Part shown: positions 1 through 7,845 of the stretch, piece after piece
How the letters are laid out: each line of letters begins with the position of its first letter
Position numbering within the stretch: position 1 is the stretch's first letter
Notes under the pieces: generated by a model
Databases searched by the model: none
The model's input: only the letters and a program-made list of their open reading frames with translations
Told to the model about the DNA's origin: nothing
DNA from: Pseudomonas extremaustralis
GTDB taxonomy: Bacteria; Pseudomonadota; Gammaproteobacteria; Pseudomonadales; Pseudomonadaceae
Assembly: GCF_900102035.1 (NCBI RefSeq)
Contig: NZ_LT629689.1
Span: 5,455,001 to 5,519,000 of the forward strand
Length of the DNA stretch: 64,000 nt
Direction: 5' to 3'
Program-made: the position numbers and the translations under genes

Positions 1-943
1 TGGTGCGGGTGAAGGTCTTGCCGCCCTTGGCCACTTCTTCGGCCAGGTCGCCTTTCATCAGGCCGAGCCAGTTGCGGTAGATCACCACTTTGTCGTCGGC
101 ATCGACGGCGGCCACGGAGTCTTCACAGTCCATGATGGTGGTCAGCGCGGCTTCCATCAGCACGTCTTTGACACCGGCAGCGTCGGTCTGGCCGACCGGG
201 GTGCTGGCGTCGATCTGGATTTCGAAGTGCAGGCCGTTGTGCTTGAGCAGGATCGCAATCGGTTGGGCCGTGTCGCCCTGGAAGCCGATCAACTGGGCGT
301 CGTCGCGCAGGCCGCTGTTGCTGCCACCCTTGAGGCTGACCACCAGCTTGCCGTCAATGATCTTGTAGCCGGTGGAATCGACGTGGCTGCCGGCGCTGAG
401 CGGCGCGGCTTCGTCGAGGAAAGCGCGGGCGAAGGCGATGACCTTGTCGCCACGCACCTTGTTGTAGCCCTTGCCCTTCTCGGCGCCGTCGGCTTCGCTG
501 ATGGCGTCGGTGCCATACAGCGCGTCGTACAGCGAGCCCCAGCGCGCATTGGAGGCGTTGAGGGCGAAGCGGGCGTTCATCACCGGCACGACCAGCTGCG
601 GGCCGGCCATGCGGGCGATCTCATCGTCGACGTTTTGGGTCGAGGCCTGGAAATCTGCGGCTTCTGGCAGCAGGTATCCGATATCTTGCAGGAAGGCTTT
701 GTAGGCCACCGGGTCATGGGCCTGGCCCGCGTGGGTCTGGTGCCAGGTGTCGATCCGCGCCTGGAAATCATCGCGTTTGGCGAGTAGGGCTTTGTTCTTC
801 GGTGCCAGGTCATGGATGACCTTGTCGGCACCGGCCCAGAACTGCTCGGCAGTGACGCCGGTGCCGGGAATGGCTTCGTTATTCACGAAGTCGAACAGGA
901 CTTTGGCGACCTGCAGGCCACCGACTTGAACGTGTTCAGTCAT
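1..943 (-). CDS. glcB: malate synthase G (N-terminal part; runs off the window)
   Basis: The gene reads leftwards off the window edge, so only about the first 314 residues of a protein that is usually about 725 residues long are present. Malate synthase G condenses glyoxylate with acetyl-CoA to malate in the glyoxylate shunt, in the cytoplasm. The visible sequence begins [16 protein letters not shown] and contains the family stretches [23 protein letters not shown] and [18 protein letters not shown], the latter holding acidic residues of the active-site region. The ATG at 943 is preceded by a purine-rich AGGCAAGAG. No neighbour shares its direction closely, and a palindrome about 50 bases upstream may control it. 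The family is clear; the missing C-terminal part cannot be judged. Confidence 0.95.
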   Translation of the reverse strand, partial: MTEHVQVGGLQVAKVLFDFVNNEAIPGTGVTAEQFWAGADKVIHDLAPKNKALLAKRDDFQARIDTWHQTHAGQAHDPVAYKAFLQDIGYLLPEAADFQASTQNVDDEIARMAGPQLVVPVMNARFALNASNARWGSLYDALYGTDAISEADGAEKGKGYNKVRGDKVIAFARAFLDEAAPLSAGSHVDSTGYKIIDGKLVVSLKGGSNSGLRDDAQLIGFQGDTAQPIAILLKHNGLHFEIQIDASTPVGQTDAAGVKDVLMEAALTTIMDCEDSVAAVDADDKVVIYRNWLGLMKGDLAEEVAKGGKTFTRT

Positions 944-990
944 CTCTTGCCTCACTCTGCGGAGCTTATGCGCTGTTTCAGATTTTCATT

Positions 991-1018
991 ATGTAGTGCC
1001 TGGGTGGGCATACTACAT
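991..1018 (-). promoter_or_regulatory. inverted repeat over the likely glcB promoter
   Basis: ATGTAGT-N14-ACTACAT lies about 48-75 bases upstream of the glcB start. Read on the minus strand, the inner edge of the repeat runs into CATAAT, a plausible -10 element, so a protein bound here would cover the promoter. A second perfect palindrome, AATTAG-A-CTAATT, lies at 1038-1050. The repeats are seen in the sequence; operator function and the identity of any regulator are inference. Confidence 0.35.
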
Positions 1019-1182
1019 GATGACTTGCGGTTGTGAAAATTAGACTAATTACGTCGTTTAGCGACCCACTTTGGTCGTACGGTCACAGCGGAGAACGGGA
1101 TGTTCTCAAGAAAGCGATGGATTGTTCCAGATAAATATAAAAATCGTACACGATTTGTCTTCAGCGGCTTGCACGTCCACCT

Positions 1183-1282
1183 TGTAGGAGCGAGCTCGCT
1201 CGCGAAGATCCCAAGAGCGCCGCTGGCTGTAAGCTTTCCCGCGCTATCGTTGATGACTTTCGCGAGCACACTCATTCCTACA
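1183..1282. repeat. REP pair, TGTAGGAGCGAGC class
   Basis: TGTAGGAGCGAGC...GCTCGCGAA at the left and a diverged CGCGAGCACACTCATTCCTACA at the right form an inverted pair about 100 bases long. This is the REP class seen again at 25271-25320 and 46782-46867. It occupies much of the 364-base gap between glcB and the ACT-domain gene. Apart from this repeat and the two palindromes near the glcB promoter, I see nothing else in that gap. Confidence 0.75.
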
Positions 1283-1307
1283 GGAATAGCACCCGAGGTA
1301 TTTCGCC

Positions 1308-1820
1308 ATGGATCATCTTGTACTCACTATTATCGCCGCCGACAAACCCGGCCTGGTTGAACGCGTCGCGCAGAGCATCGCGGCCCACGGCGGCAACTGG
1401 CTGGAAAGTCGTATGGCGCACATGGCCGGGCAGTTTGCCGGGATCCTGCGGGTGAGCGTTCCGGCGGAGAACCGCCAGGCGTTGGTCGCCGCGCTGGAAG
1501 ACTTATCCACACACGGCATTCGTGTGCTGGTGGGCGAGGGCAGCACTGGGCAGGCATTGGTGTCCAAACCGATCCTGATGACACTGGTGGGCAATGACCG
1601 TTCGGGCATCGTGCGCGAGATCACGGCATTGTTGAGCAAGCAGGGCGTCAATCTGGAGCGCCTGAGCACCGACGTGCGTCCGGCGCCGATGAGCGGCGAT
1701 CTGCTGTTCAGTGCCGAGGCCCACTTGCAGGTGCCGTCGACGTTGTCCCTGGAAGCACTGCAACAGTCGCTGGAAACCCTGGCGGATGACTTGATGGTGG
1801 AACTGCGCAACGAGGACTGA
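1308..1820 (+). CDS. ACT-domain protein, GcvR-like transcriptional regulator
   Basis: The 170-residue protein begins MDHLVLTIIAADKPGLVERVAQSI, a typical ACT-domain opening, and a second ACT-like unit starts near residue 88 (ILMTLVGNDRSGIVREITALL). Two tandem ACT domains without a DNA-binding domain match the GcvR family, the accessory repressor of the glycine cleavage genes that works through GcvA by protein contact and senses glycine. No gcv genes are nearby, so the target is unproven. The start is the ATG at 1308. The gene stands alone between a REP and a hairpin, and its coding sequence contains one perfect DnaA box at 1503-1511. Confidence 0.8.
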   Translation: MDHLVLTIIAADKPGLVERVAQSIAAHGGNWLESRMAHMAGQFAGILRVSVPAENRQALVAALEDLSTHGIRVLVGEGSTGQALVSKPILMTLVGNDRSGIVREITALLSKQGVNLERLSTDVRPAPMSGDLLFSAEAHLQVPSTLSLEALQQSLETLADDLMVELRNED

Positions 1821-1979
1821 TCATCCACAAGGTTATGCATGGAAATCTTGCATGGGCCTGTGGATAACCTGTAGAGACCCGTCGCCAGGCCCCGCTGGCC
1901 GCGCTTCTTCGTGACTTGAGCAAAAAACGAGCAGTTTCAAGGGCTTGTGCACAAATGGCGGGGATCAGGCTGTGGATAA
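1503..1979. other. cluster of DnaA-box sequences
   Basis: Perfect DnaA 9-mers (TTATCCACA or its complement) occur at 1503-1511, 1859-1867 and 1971-1979, and TCATCCACA, one mismatch away, is at 1821-1829. The last three lie in the gap between the ACT-domain gene and rarD. No AT-rich unwinding region is apparent, so this is not an obvious origin. A role in binding or titrating DnaA is only a possibility. Confidence 0.35.
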
Positions 1980-1994
1980 CCTTGGGGTGAAAGG

Positions 1995-2023
1995 CTGCAA
2001 GCCACACGGGCTGTGGCTTGCAG
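1995..2023. terminator. stem-loop between convergent genes
   Basis: CTGCAAGCCACA and TGTGGCTTGCAG form a perfect 12-bp stem around a 5-base loop, 20 bases beyond the rarD stop and between two convergent genes. The U-tracts on both sides are weak (GGTTTG on the plus strand, CCTTTC on the minus strand), so it may be an inefficient bidirectional terminator or an RNA-stabilising hairpin. The rest of the gap holds only the DnaA boxes. Confidence 0.5.
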
Positions 2024-2042
2024 AGGTTTGTACGTTATTTGA

Positions 2043-2927
2043 TCAGCTTCTGCGCGCGCTCAACCAGATATCCACGCTGTACACCACCAGCCCGGCCCAG
2101 ATAAACGCGAAGGCGGTCAGTGTGGCCGGCGCCAGGTGTTCACCGAACAGCAGCACCGCTTCGAGCAGCACCAGGGTCGGCGCCACGTACTGTAAAAAGC
2201 CCAGCGCCGTGTAGGGCAAATGCCGCGCGGCGGCGTTGAAACACACCAGCGGGATCAGCGTCACCGGGCCTGCGGCCACCAGCCACCAGGCTTCGGAGGT
2301 GCTCCAGAAGGCCATTTGTGCCGTGTGGGCCGATGGGTTGAACAGCAACCATGCCACGGCGATCGGCACCAGCATCCAGGTTTCCACCACCAGCCCCGGC
2401 AGTGCTTTCACCGGCGCCTGCTTGCGGATCAGGCCGTAGAAACCGAAGGTCAGCGCCAGCACCAGCGACACCCAGGGCAAGCTGCCCACTTGCCACACCT
2501 GTTGCGCCACACCGACCGCCGCCAGCCCCACGGCGACCCACTGCAGACGGCGCAAGCGCTCGCCGAGGATCAGCATGCCCAGCAGCACATTCACCAGCGG
2601 GTTGATGTAGTAACCCAGGCTCGCTTCGAGCATGCGCCCGCTGTTCACCGACCACACATAGGTCAGCCAGTTAGCCGCAATCAACGTACCGCTGAGGGCC
2701 AGGATCGCCAGGCGCCGGGGGTTGTCGCGCAGTTCGCGGAACCAGCCGGGGTGTTTCCATACCATCAGCAACAGCGTGCCGAACAGCGCCGACCACAGCA
2801 CGCGATGGACGATGATTTCGGCGGCGGGAACACTGGCGATGGCTTTGAAGTAGAGCGGGAAAAGACCCCAAGTGATGTAGGCGCTAAGGCCCAGGATGTA
2901 GCCCTTGCGGGGGTTGGCGGTGTGCAT
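2043..2927 (-). CDS. rarD: EamA-family transporter RarD
   Basis: This 294-residue inner-membrane protein is made almost wholly of hydrophobic helices, about ten, in two EamA-type halves. It opens with GYILGLSAYITWGLFPLYFKA, the characteristic RarD start, and has the RarD length. RarD proteins are drug/metabolite-transporter superfamily members; the original phenotype was chloramphenicol sensitivity, and the natural substrate is not settled. The start is the ATG at 2927. It is a single gene convergent with the ACT-domain gene and follows srkA at a distance of 122 bases with a short REP-like hairpin between them. Confidence 0.88.
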   Translation of the reverse strand: MHTANPRKGYILGLSAYITWGLFPLYFKAIASVPAAEIIVHRVLWSALFGTLLLMVWKHPGWFRELRDNPRRLAILALSGTLIAANWLTYVWSVNSGRMLEASLGYYINPLVNVLLGMLILGERLRRLQWVAVGLAAVGVAQQVWQVGSLPWVSLVLALTFGFYGLIRKQAPVKALPGLVVETWMLVPIAVAWLLFNPSAHTAQMAFWSTSEAWWLVAAGPVTLIPLVCFNAAARHLPYTALGFLQYVAPTLVLLEAVLLFGEHLAPATLTAFAFIWAGLVVYSVDIWLSARRS

Positions 2928-3005
2928 GCGAAATCCTTTGCTTAGGCAACTAACAAAGCGCGATTGTAAGGATATTTTTCCGGCAGTGGGGCCCGCAGTG
3001 CTTTA

Positions 3006-3033
3006 TGTGGGAGGGAGCAAGCCCCCTTCCACA
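3006..3033. repeat. short REP-like hairpin, GTGGGAGG class
   Basis: GTGGGAGGG and CCCTTCCACA-type arms flank GAGCAAGC. It looks like a single collapsed unit of the GTGGGAGGGGGCTTGCTCCC repeat that is found complete at 4112-4192 and 8916-9009. It lies just beyond the srkA stop. Confidence 0.6.
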
Positions 3034-3049
3034 CTAAAGGCAAAAGCGG

Positions 3050-4024
3050 TCAGAACAGCTTCAGGGGTTCTTCGTTGAGCGCCGCCAATTGCTCGCGCAA
3101 CGCCAGCACCTGATCGCCCCAATACCGCTCGCTGCCGAACCACGGAAAGCTGTGGGGAAACGCCGGATCGTCCCAGCGCCGTGCCAGCCACGCGCTGTAG
3201 TGCATCAGGCGCAAGGCGCGCAGCGGTTCGATCAGCGCCAGTTCGCGCGGGTCGAAATCGTGGAATTCCTGGTAGCCGTCCATCAATTCCGACAGCTGGC
3301 CCAGGCATTCCTGACGGTCGCCGGCGAGCATCATCCACAGGTCCTGCACCGCCGGGCCCATGCGGCAGTCGTCGAGGTCGACGATATGGAACATCTCGTC
3401 GCGGCACATCATGTTGCCGGGGTGGCAGTCGCCGTGCATGCGGATGTTCTTGTGCGGCGTGGCCTTGTAGACCTCTTCCACGCGCTTGAGCAGGTCGCGG
3501 GCCACTGACTCGTAGGCCGGCAGCAGGCTTTTGGGAATGAAATTGCCTTCAAGCAGGGTGGCCAGGGAATCGTGGCCGAAGTTCTTCACACCCAGGGCTT
3601 CGCGGTGCTGGAACGGACGGGTCGCACCGACGGCGTGCAAGCGTCCGAGCAGCTGGCCGAGGCGATAGAGCTGGTCCAGATTGCCCGGCTCCGGCGCACG
3701 GCCGCCACGGCGTGGAAACAGGGCGAAGCGGAACCCGGCGTGTTCGAACAGGCTTTGGCCGTTATGGATCATCGGCGCGACCACCGGCACATCGCACTCG
3801 GCCAGCTCGAAGGTGAAGCTGTGTTCTTCGAGGATTGCTTCGTTGGTCCAGCGCTGGGGACGGTAGAACTTGGCGATCAGCGGTTCGGCGTCGTCGATGC
3901 CCACTTGGTAGACACGGTTTTCGTAGCTGTTGAGCGCCAGAACGCGAGCATCGCTGAGGAAACCGATGCTTTCGACGGCGTCGAGTACCAGGTCGGGGGT
4001 GAGTGTTTCAAACGGATGGGCCAT
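3050..4024 (-). CDS. srkA: stress response kinase A (YihE family)
   Basis: The 324-residue protein has the aminoglycoside-phosphotransferase-type kinase fold: a nucleotide-binding N-terminal half with SYENRVYQV near residue 33 and PLIAKFYRP near 48, the catalytic loop HGDCHPGN at about 197-204, and the metal-binding VDLDDC near 215-220. The order and length match SrkA/YihE, a serine/threonine protein kinase that counters stress-induced programmed death in E. coli. It sits alone between REP sequences, 177 bases from phoX. The ATG at 4024 is the only sensible start. The protein target in Pseudomonas is unknown. Confidence 0.9.
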   Translation of the reverse strand: MAHPFETLTPDLVLDAVESIGFLSDARVLALNSYENRVYQVGIDDAEPLIAKFYRPQRWTNEAILEEHSFTFELAECDVPVVAPMIHNGQSLFEHAGFRFALFPRRGGRAPEPGNLDQLYRLGQLLGRLHAVGATRPFQHREALGVKNFGHDSLATLLEGNFIPKSLLPAYESVARDLLKRVEEVYKATPHKNIRMHGDCHPGNMMCRDEMFHIVDLDDCRMGPAVQDLWMMLAGDRQECLGQLSELMDGYQEFHDFDPRELALIEPLRALRLMHYSAWLARRWDDPAFPHSFPWFGSERYWGDQVLALREQLAALNEEPLKLF

Positions 4025-4111
4025 GCGAACTCCTGCGCGCAGCAGGGCGCCGCGTCCGGCCGGGTATGGTAACGCACGCGGCCAGGGATAGGGCGAGCCT
4101 GTGCCATTGTC

Positions 4112-4192
4112 ATCGGGAGCAAGCCCCCTCCCACATTTGACCGAGTTGTTATGACGACCCGGGACAACTGTGGAAAGGAGCTTGCCCCCGAT
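4112..4192. repeat. REP pair, GTGGGAGGGGGCTTGCTCCC class
   Basis: ATCGGGAGCAAGCCCCCTC-CCACAT at the left and TGTGG-AAAGGAGCTTGCCCCCGAT at the right are inverted copies separated by about 30 bases. The element fills the space between phoX and srkA, ending 10 bases from the phoX stop. The same class recurs at 8916-9009. Confidence 0.8.
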
Positions 4193-4201
4193 AGCGATCT
4201 A

Positions 4202-6100
4202 TCAGGCGCCGACAATCCCACCATCATCGCGCCGAATCGCCATCACCGACGACCGCGGCTTGCCATTCGGCAGATGCTCCGGCCAGGTCGAGCCGCCGGT
4301 TTCACCCGGATGCTGAATCCCCACGAACAAGGTTTTCTGATCCGGCGCAAAGCTGATCCCCGTCACTTCGCAGGCCACCGGGCCGACCATGAAACGGCGG
4401 ATTTCCCCGGTGTTCGGGTCGGCGCAGAGCATCTGGTTATTGCCCATGCCGGCGAAGTCGCCAGCGTTGCTGTAGTCGCCGTCGGTGAGAATCCACAGGC
4501 GCCCGGCTTTGTCGAACCCCAGGCCGTCGGGGCTGTTGAACATGTTCTGCGGGTTGATGTTGGACGAGCCGCCCTTCGGCGTACCGGCATGCACGCCGGG
4601 GTTGCCTGCCACCACGAACAGGTCCCAGCTGAAGTCCGGGGCGCCGTGGTCATCGGCGTTGGCCTTCCAGCGCAGGATCTGGCCGTAGACGTTTTTCTCG
4701 CGCGGATTCGGCCCGCCCACCGGCTGGCCGTCTTCGCCGCGCTTGGCGTTGTTGGTCAGGGTGCAATAGACCTGGCCGTCGGTGGGGCTGACCACGATCC
4801 ATTCCGGGCGGTCCATGCGCGTGGCCTTCACCACGCTGGCGGCCAAGCGTGCGTGGATCAGCACTTCGGCCTGGCTGGCAAAGCCGGAGCTGGCGTCGAT
4901 GCCGTTTTTCCCAAAGGTCAACTCGACCCATTGGCCTTGGCCTTTGGGATGGTCGGCGTTGCCGTCGCCACCGTCGAAGAGGGCCACGTACAAGGTGCCG
5001 TGGTCGAGCAGGTCTTTGTTGGCCTTGGGGTTCTTGTGGTTGATCTTGTCGCGGCTGACGAACTTGTAGATGAACTCGCCACGTTCGTCGTCGCCCATGT
5101 ACACCACGGCGCGGCCGTCGCGGGTTTCAGCCAGGGCGGCGTTCTCGTGCTTGAAGCGGCCCAGGGCGGTGCGTTTGACCGGGGTGGATTGGGGGTCGAA
5201 CGGGTCGATTTCCACCACCCAGCCGTGGCGATTGAGTTCGTTGGGGTGCTTGGCCATGTCGAAGCGCGGGTCGTGCAGGTGCCAGTTAATGTCTTTGCTG
5301 GCCGCGACCACGCCGTAGCGCTTTTGCCCGGCGTCGAAGCTTTGTTGTGGGTTACTGCTGCCGAAGCAGTCGGTGAAGTTCTCTTCGCAGGTCAGATAAG
5401 TGCCCCACGGTGTCTTGCCGTTGGCGCAGTTCTGGAAGGTGCCGAGGACTTTTTTGCCGGACTTGTCGGCGCTGGTTTTCAGCCACTCATGGCCGGCGGC
5501 GGGGCCGCTCAGGCGGATCGGCGAGTTGCCGTGGATGCGCCGGTTGTAGCGCGAATCCTGGACGAACTGCCAGGTGTCGCCCGTGCGGCGTACTTCGATC
5601 ACCGACACCCCTTCGCTGGCCTGGGCCTTGTGCACGTCTTCGGCCGATTGCGGTGCGCCGCCGTGGGCGAAGAGGTAGCGGTAGTTGGTGTATTCGTTGT
5701 TGATCGCCATCAGGGCGCGGTTGTCGTCACCGGGGAAGGCGAACAGGCTCATGCCGTCGTTGTTGTCACCGAACTGCTGTTCCTGGGCCTTGGCGGTGCC
5801 GTTGCCGGACGGGTCGAAAGCCGGGGCGTTCTTGTGCAGCGGCTGGCCCCAGCTGATCAGCACCGAGGCGCTGTAGCCGGGCGGCAGGCTGAGGGTGTCG
5901 CGGGTGTCGGCGGCGATGCTGGCGAAACCCAGCAGCGGGCTGGTGTTGGCGGTGTTGACGGCCAGTGCACTGCGGCTCAGCAGGTTACCGCCGAGGAACA
6001 TCGCCGCGCCGCACAGGGCACCGGCGCCGATAAAGCGGCGGCGGGTGAGGCCGACCATCTGCTCGAGGTCGGTGGCTTGGTTTTCTTCTAATAGGCTCAT
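4202..6100 (-). CDS. phoX: PhoX-family alkaline phosphatase (DUF839), Tat-exported
   Basis: The 632-residue protein has an N-terminal twin-arginine signal (RRRFIGAG at 20-27, then a hydrophobic stretch and SALA cleavage region), showing folded export to the periplasm. The rest is the DUF839/PhoX beta-propeller, with GHEWLKTS, TYLTCEENFTDCFG, WVVEIDPFDP and GDDERGEFIYKFVS, which supply the calcium and iron ligands in the characterised family. PhoX enzymes hydrolyse phosphate monoesters. No Pho box was identified in the 90-base upstream gap, so phosphate control is not shown. The ATG at 6100 is well placed before the Tat motif. The family is certain; the substrate is inferred. Confidence 0.88.
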   Translation of the reverse strand: MSLLEENQATDLEQMVGLTRRRFIGAGALCGAAMFLGGNLLSRSALAVNTANTSPLLGFASIAADTRDTLSLPPGYSASVLISWGQPLHKNAPAFDPSGNGTAKAQEQQFGDNNDGMSLFAFPGDDNRALMAINNEYTNYRYLFAHGGAPQSAEDVHKAQASEGVSVIEVRRTGDTWQFVQDSRYNRRIHGNSPIRLSGPAAGHEWLKTSADKSGKKVLGTFQNCANGKTPWGTYLTCEENFTDCFGSSNPQQSFDAGQKRYGVVAASKDINWHLHDPRFDMAKHPNELNRHGWVVEIDPFDPQSTPVKRTALGRFKHENAALAETRDGRAVVYMGDDERGEFIYKFVSRDKINHKNPKANKDLLDHGTLYVALFDGGDGNADHPKGQGQWVELTFGKNGIDASSGFASQAEVLIHARLAASVVKATRMDRPEWIVVSPTDGQVYCTLTNNAKRGEDGQPVGGPNPREKNVYGQILRWKANADDHGAPDFSWDLFVVAGNPGVHAGTPKGGSSNINPQNMFNSPDGLGFDKAGRLWILTDGDYSNAGDFAGMGNNQMLCADPNTGEIRRFMVGPVACEVTGISFAPDQKTLFVGIQHPGETGGSTWPEHLPNGKPRSSVMAIRRDDGGIVGA

Positions 6101-6190
6101 GTCAGGCTCCCTGCGGTTTTTGCAGACACCATAAGGAGCGGTCGTGACGAAATGGTTGCAGTTTGAAGACCGGCGCAGCGCGGATATTGC

Positions 6191-6955
6191 CTAGGCCGGC
6201 GTGCCGAGCAGGACGTTGCCGGGCGCGAATTGCACCTGGATGACATGGCCTTCGGCGGCGCCCAGTGCCTCGAGCGCGTCGGGCTGGGCCAGGGCGCATA
6301 ACACCGGACCGTTGGGCAGGGCGATGCGCACTTCGCTGGGGCCGTCGTCGGCGCCGAGAATCGTCTCGATCACACCGCTCATGCAATTGTGTCCAGGTGT
6401 TGCAGGTGTGTCGGCAGCGTGCAATTCCAGCCAGCCGGCCTTGATCAGCGCGACCACCTCCACGCCGGTCTCCAGCTCCAGCCGTTGCGTGCTGTCGTGG
6501 GTGATTTGCGCGTCCAGGGTCAACCCGCCGGTCAACTGCAGGCGCACCCGATCGTTGCGGCCATGGGGCTCGATGGCGATCACTTGCCCGTGCAGTTGGT
6601 TACGCGCGCTGGTGCGCAGCATCAAACGGCCGAGCAGGTTGAAATCGCTGGCGGCTTCGTCCGTGCCCAGCACCTCGGCTTGCAACACTTGCAGGCGCTG
6701 GTAGAGGCGCCATATCCGTTCACCTTCGGCCGTCAGCCTGGCACCGCCGCCGCCCTTGCCGCCGACGCTGCGCTCCACCAGTGGCTTTTGCGCCAGGTTG
6801 TTGAGTTCATCGATGGCGTCCCAGGCGGCCTTGTAACTCAGGCCGGCGCTCTTGGCGGCGCGGGTGATGGAACCTTGCTCGGCGATATGCCCCAGCAAGG
6901 CGATGCGCTGGGGACGGCGGATGATGTGTTGGCTGAGGGGGCTGGGTACAGACAT
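6191..6955 (-). CDS. modE: molybdate-responsive regulator ModE
   Basis: This 254-residue protein has an N-terminal winged helix (residues about 12-110, with RRPQRIALLGHIAEQGSITRAAK followed by the recognition region SYKAAWDAI) and two C-terminal TOBE/MOP units (around 125-190 and 195-252) that bind molybdate. This is the full ModE layout of a dimeric repressor of modABC and activator of molybdoenzyme genes. The molybdate transporter genes are not in the window, so it acts at a distance. It lies 60 bases after comF and 90 bases before phoX on the same strand. Confidence 0.9.
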   Translation of the reverse strand: MSVPSPLSQHIIRRPQRIALLGHIAEQGSITRAAKSAGLSYKAAWDAIDELNNLAQKPLVERSVGGKGGGGARLTAEGERIWRLYQRLQVLQAEVLGTDEAASDFNLLGRLMLRTSARNQLHGQVIAIEPHGRNDRVRLQLTGGLTLDAQITHDSTQRLELETGVEVVALIKAGWLELHAADTPATPGHNCMSGVIETILGADDGPSEVRIALPNGPVLCALAQPDALEALGAAEGHVIQVQFAPGNVLLGTPA

Positions 6956-7015
6956 GGGGATTACGCTTGGAGGAGATGGGCCGAACGTTGCGGGAGAGGG
7001 GATGCCGGCGTCAAG

Positions 7016-7753
7016 TCAGGCCCCCGGTTTGGGCGTGCGCGCCAGGCAGTACACATCGACCTGCCGCGCACCGGCGGCCATCAGCAGGCGCGCCACGCTG
7101 TGGGCGGTGGCGCCGGTGGTGAGCACGTCGTCGACCACGGCGAAGTGCCGGCCTTGCACCTGGGCGTCGGGTGCCAGGGCAAAGGCGCCGAGCAGGTTGC
7201 GTTGGCGGGTGCGGGCGTCGAGGGTTTGTTGCGCGATGGTTTCATGGGGGCGTAACACCAGGTGTTCATCGAGGTCGATGGCGAGGTCGTGGCTCAGCCA
7301 GCGCGCCAGCATCAGGGCCTGGTTGTAGCCGCGTTCGCGCAGGCGCTTGCGGGCCATGGGCACCGGCAGCAGGCAGTCGGGGCGGGTCAGCTCGGTGTTA
7401 TCGAAGCGATGGCGCAGGGACTGCCCCAGCAACCGGCCCAATAAATGCCCGAGTGGCCAGCGGGCCTGGTGCTTGAAGCGGCTGATGAGGGTGTCGACCG
7501 GGAAACTGTAGGTCCAGGGCGCGATCACTTGTTTAAAAGCCGGAGGATGTTTCTGACATTGGCCGCAGATCAGGCCGTCCATCGGTAGGGGCAGGGCGCA
7601 CACCTCGCAGTGTTCCATCAGCCAGGGCAGTTCGGTTTCGCAGGCGTTGCAGACACAATCTGCCGTTTCAGCCGGTTCATCGCAGATTAAACATGTCTGT
7701 ATGTTTTTTGAGCAGATGTAAACCTTGTGTTTGTGTCTCGGTTGACAGTGCAT
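7016..7753 (-). CDS. comF: ComF-family phosphoribosyltransferase-like protein
   Basis: The 245-residue protein has a cysteine-rich zinc region at about 20-66 (CLICDE, CNAC, CEVC, CGQC) and a phosphoribosyltransferase fold ending in the PRPP loop VVDDVLTTGATA at 206-217. ComF/GntX proteins help bring single-stranded DNA across the inner membrane in competent bacteria; the role in non-competent pseudomonads is unclear. The ATG at 7753 gives the usual family N-terminus, and this means that its first codons overlap the BirA-type operator of the divergent biotin operon. Upstream transcription is therefore likely to be entangled with bioB control. Confidence 0.88.
   Translation of the reverse strand: MHCQPRHKHKVYICSKNIQTCLICDEPAETADCVCNACETELPWLMEHCEVCALPLPMDGLICGQCQKHPPAFKQVIAPWTYSFPVDTLISRFKHQARWPLGHLLGRLLGQSLRHRFDNTELTRPDCLLPVPMARKRLRERGYNQALMLARWLSHDLAIDLDEHLVLRPHETIAQQTLDARTRQRNLLGAFALAPDAQVQGRHFAVVDDVLTTGATAHSVARLLMAAGARQVDVYCLARTPKPGA
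7716..7748 (+). promoter_or_regulatory. BirA-type biotin operator upstream of bioB
   Basis: ATGTAAACC-N15-GGTTGACAG matches the gammaproteobacterial BirA operator TTGTAAACC-N14/15-GGTTTACAA at 15 of 18 half-site positions. The right half contains the TTGACA that fits as the bioB -35 element, so biotinyl-AMP-bound BirA would block the promoter. The left and right halves also cover the start of comF on the other strand. birA itself is not in the window. Confidence 0.8.
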
Positions 7754-7770
7754 GATTCTTCCTTAAATAT
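7742..7770 (+). promoter_or_regulatory. predicted bioB promoter
   Basis: A perfect TTGACA (7742-7747) is followed by AT-rich CTTAAATAT (7762-7770), within which TTAAAT or TAAATA can act as the -10 element at a spacing of 15-16. It lies about 75 bases before the bioB ATG. The -35 is convincing; the exact -10 is not. Confidence 0.5.
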
Positions 7771-7845
7771 GCCGAGCATCCGTGTCGTGCCTGTGGGTAT
7801 TACCCTTCCCACAGCGTTTGCCCAAGCATAACCAAGGAATCGCCC

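Noticed and set aside
1503..2023. DnaA-box cluster as a replication origin
   Set aside because: No AT-rich unwinding element and no dnaA/dnaN/rnpA/rpmH neighbourhood; the Pseudomonas oriC lies near those genes.
4151..6091. Open frame of 646 codons on the plus strand opposite phoX
   Set aside because: It is the mirror of a high-GC gene with strong third-position bias; the predicted protein is low-complexity Val/Ala/Gly-rich and has no recognisable domain or ribosome site.
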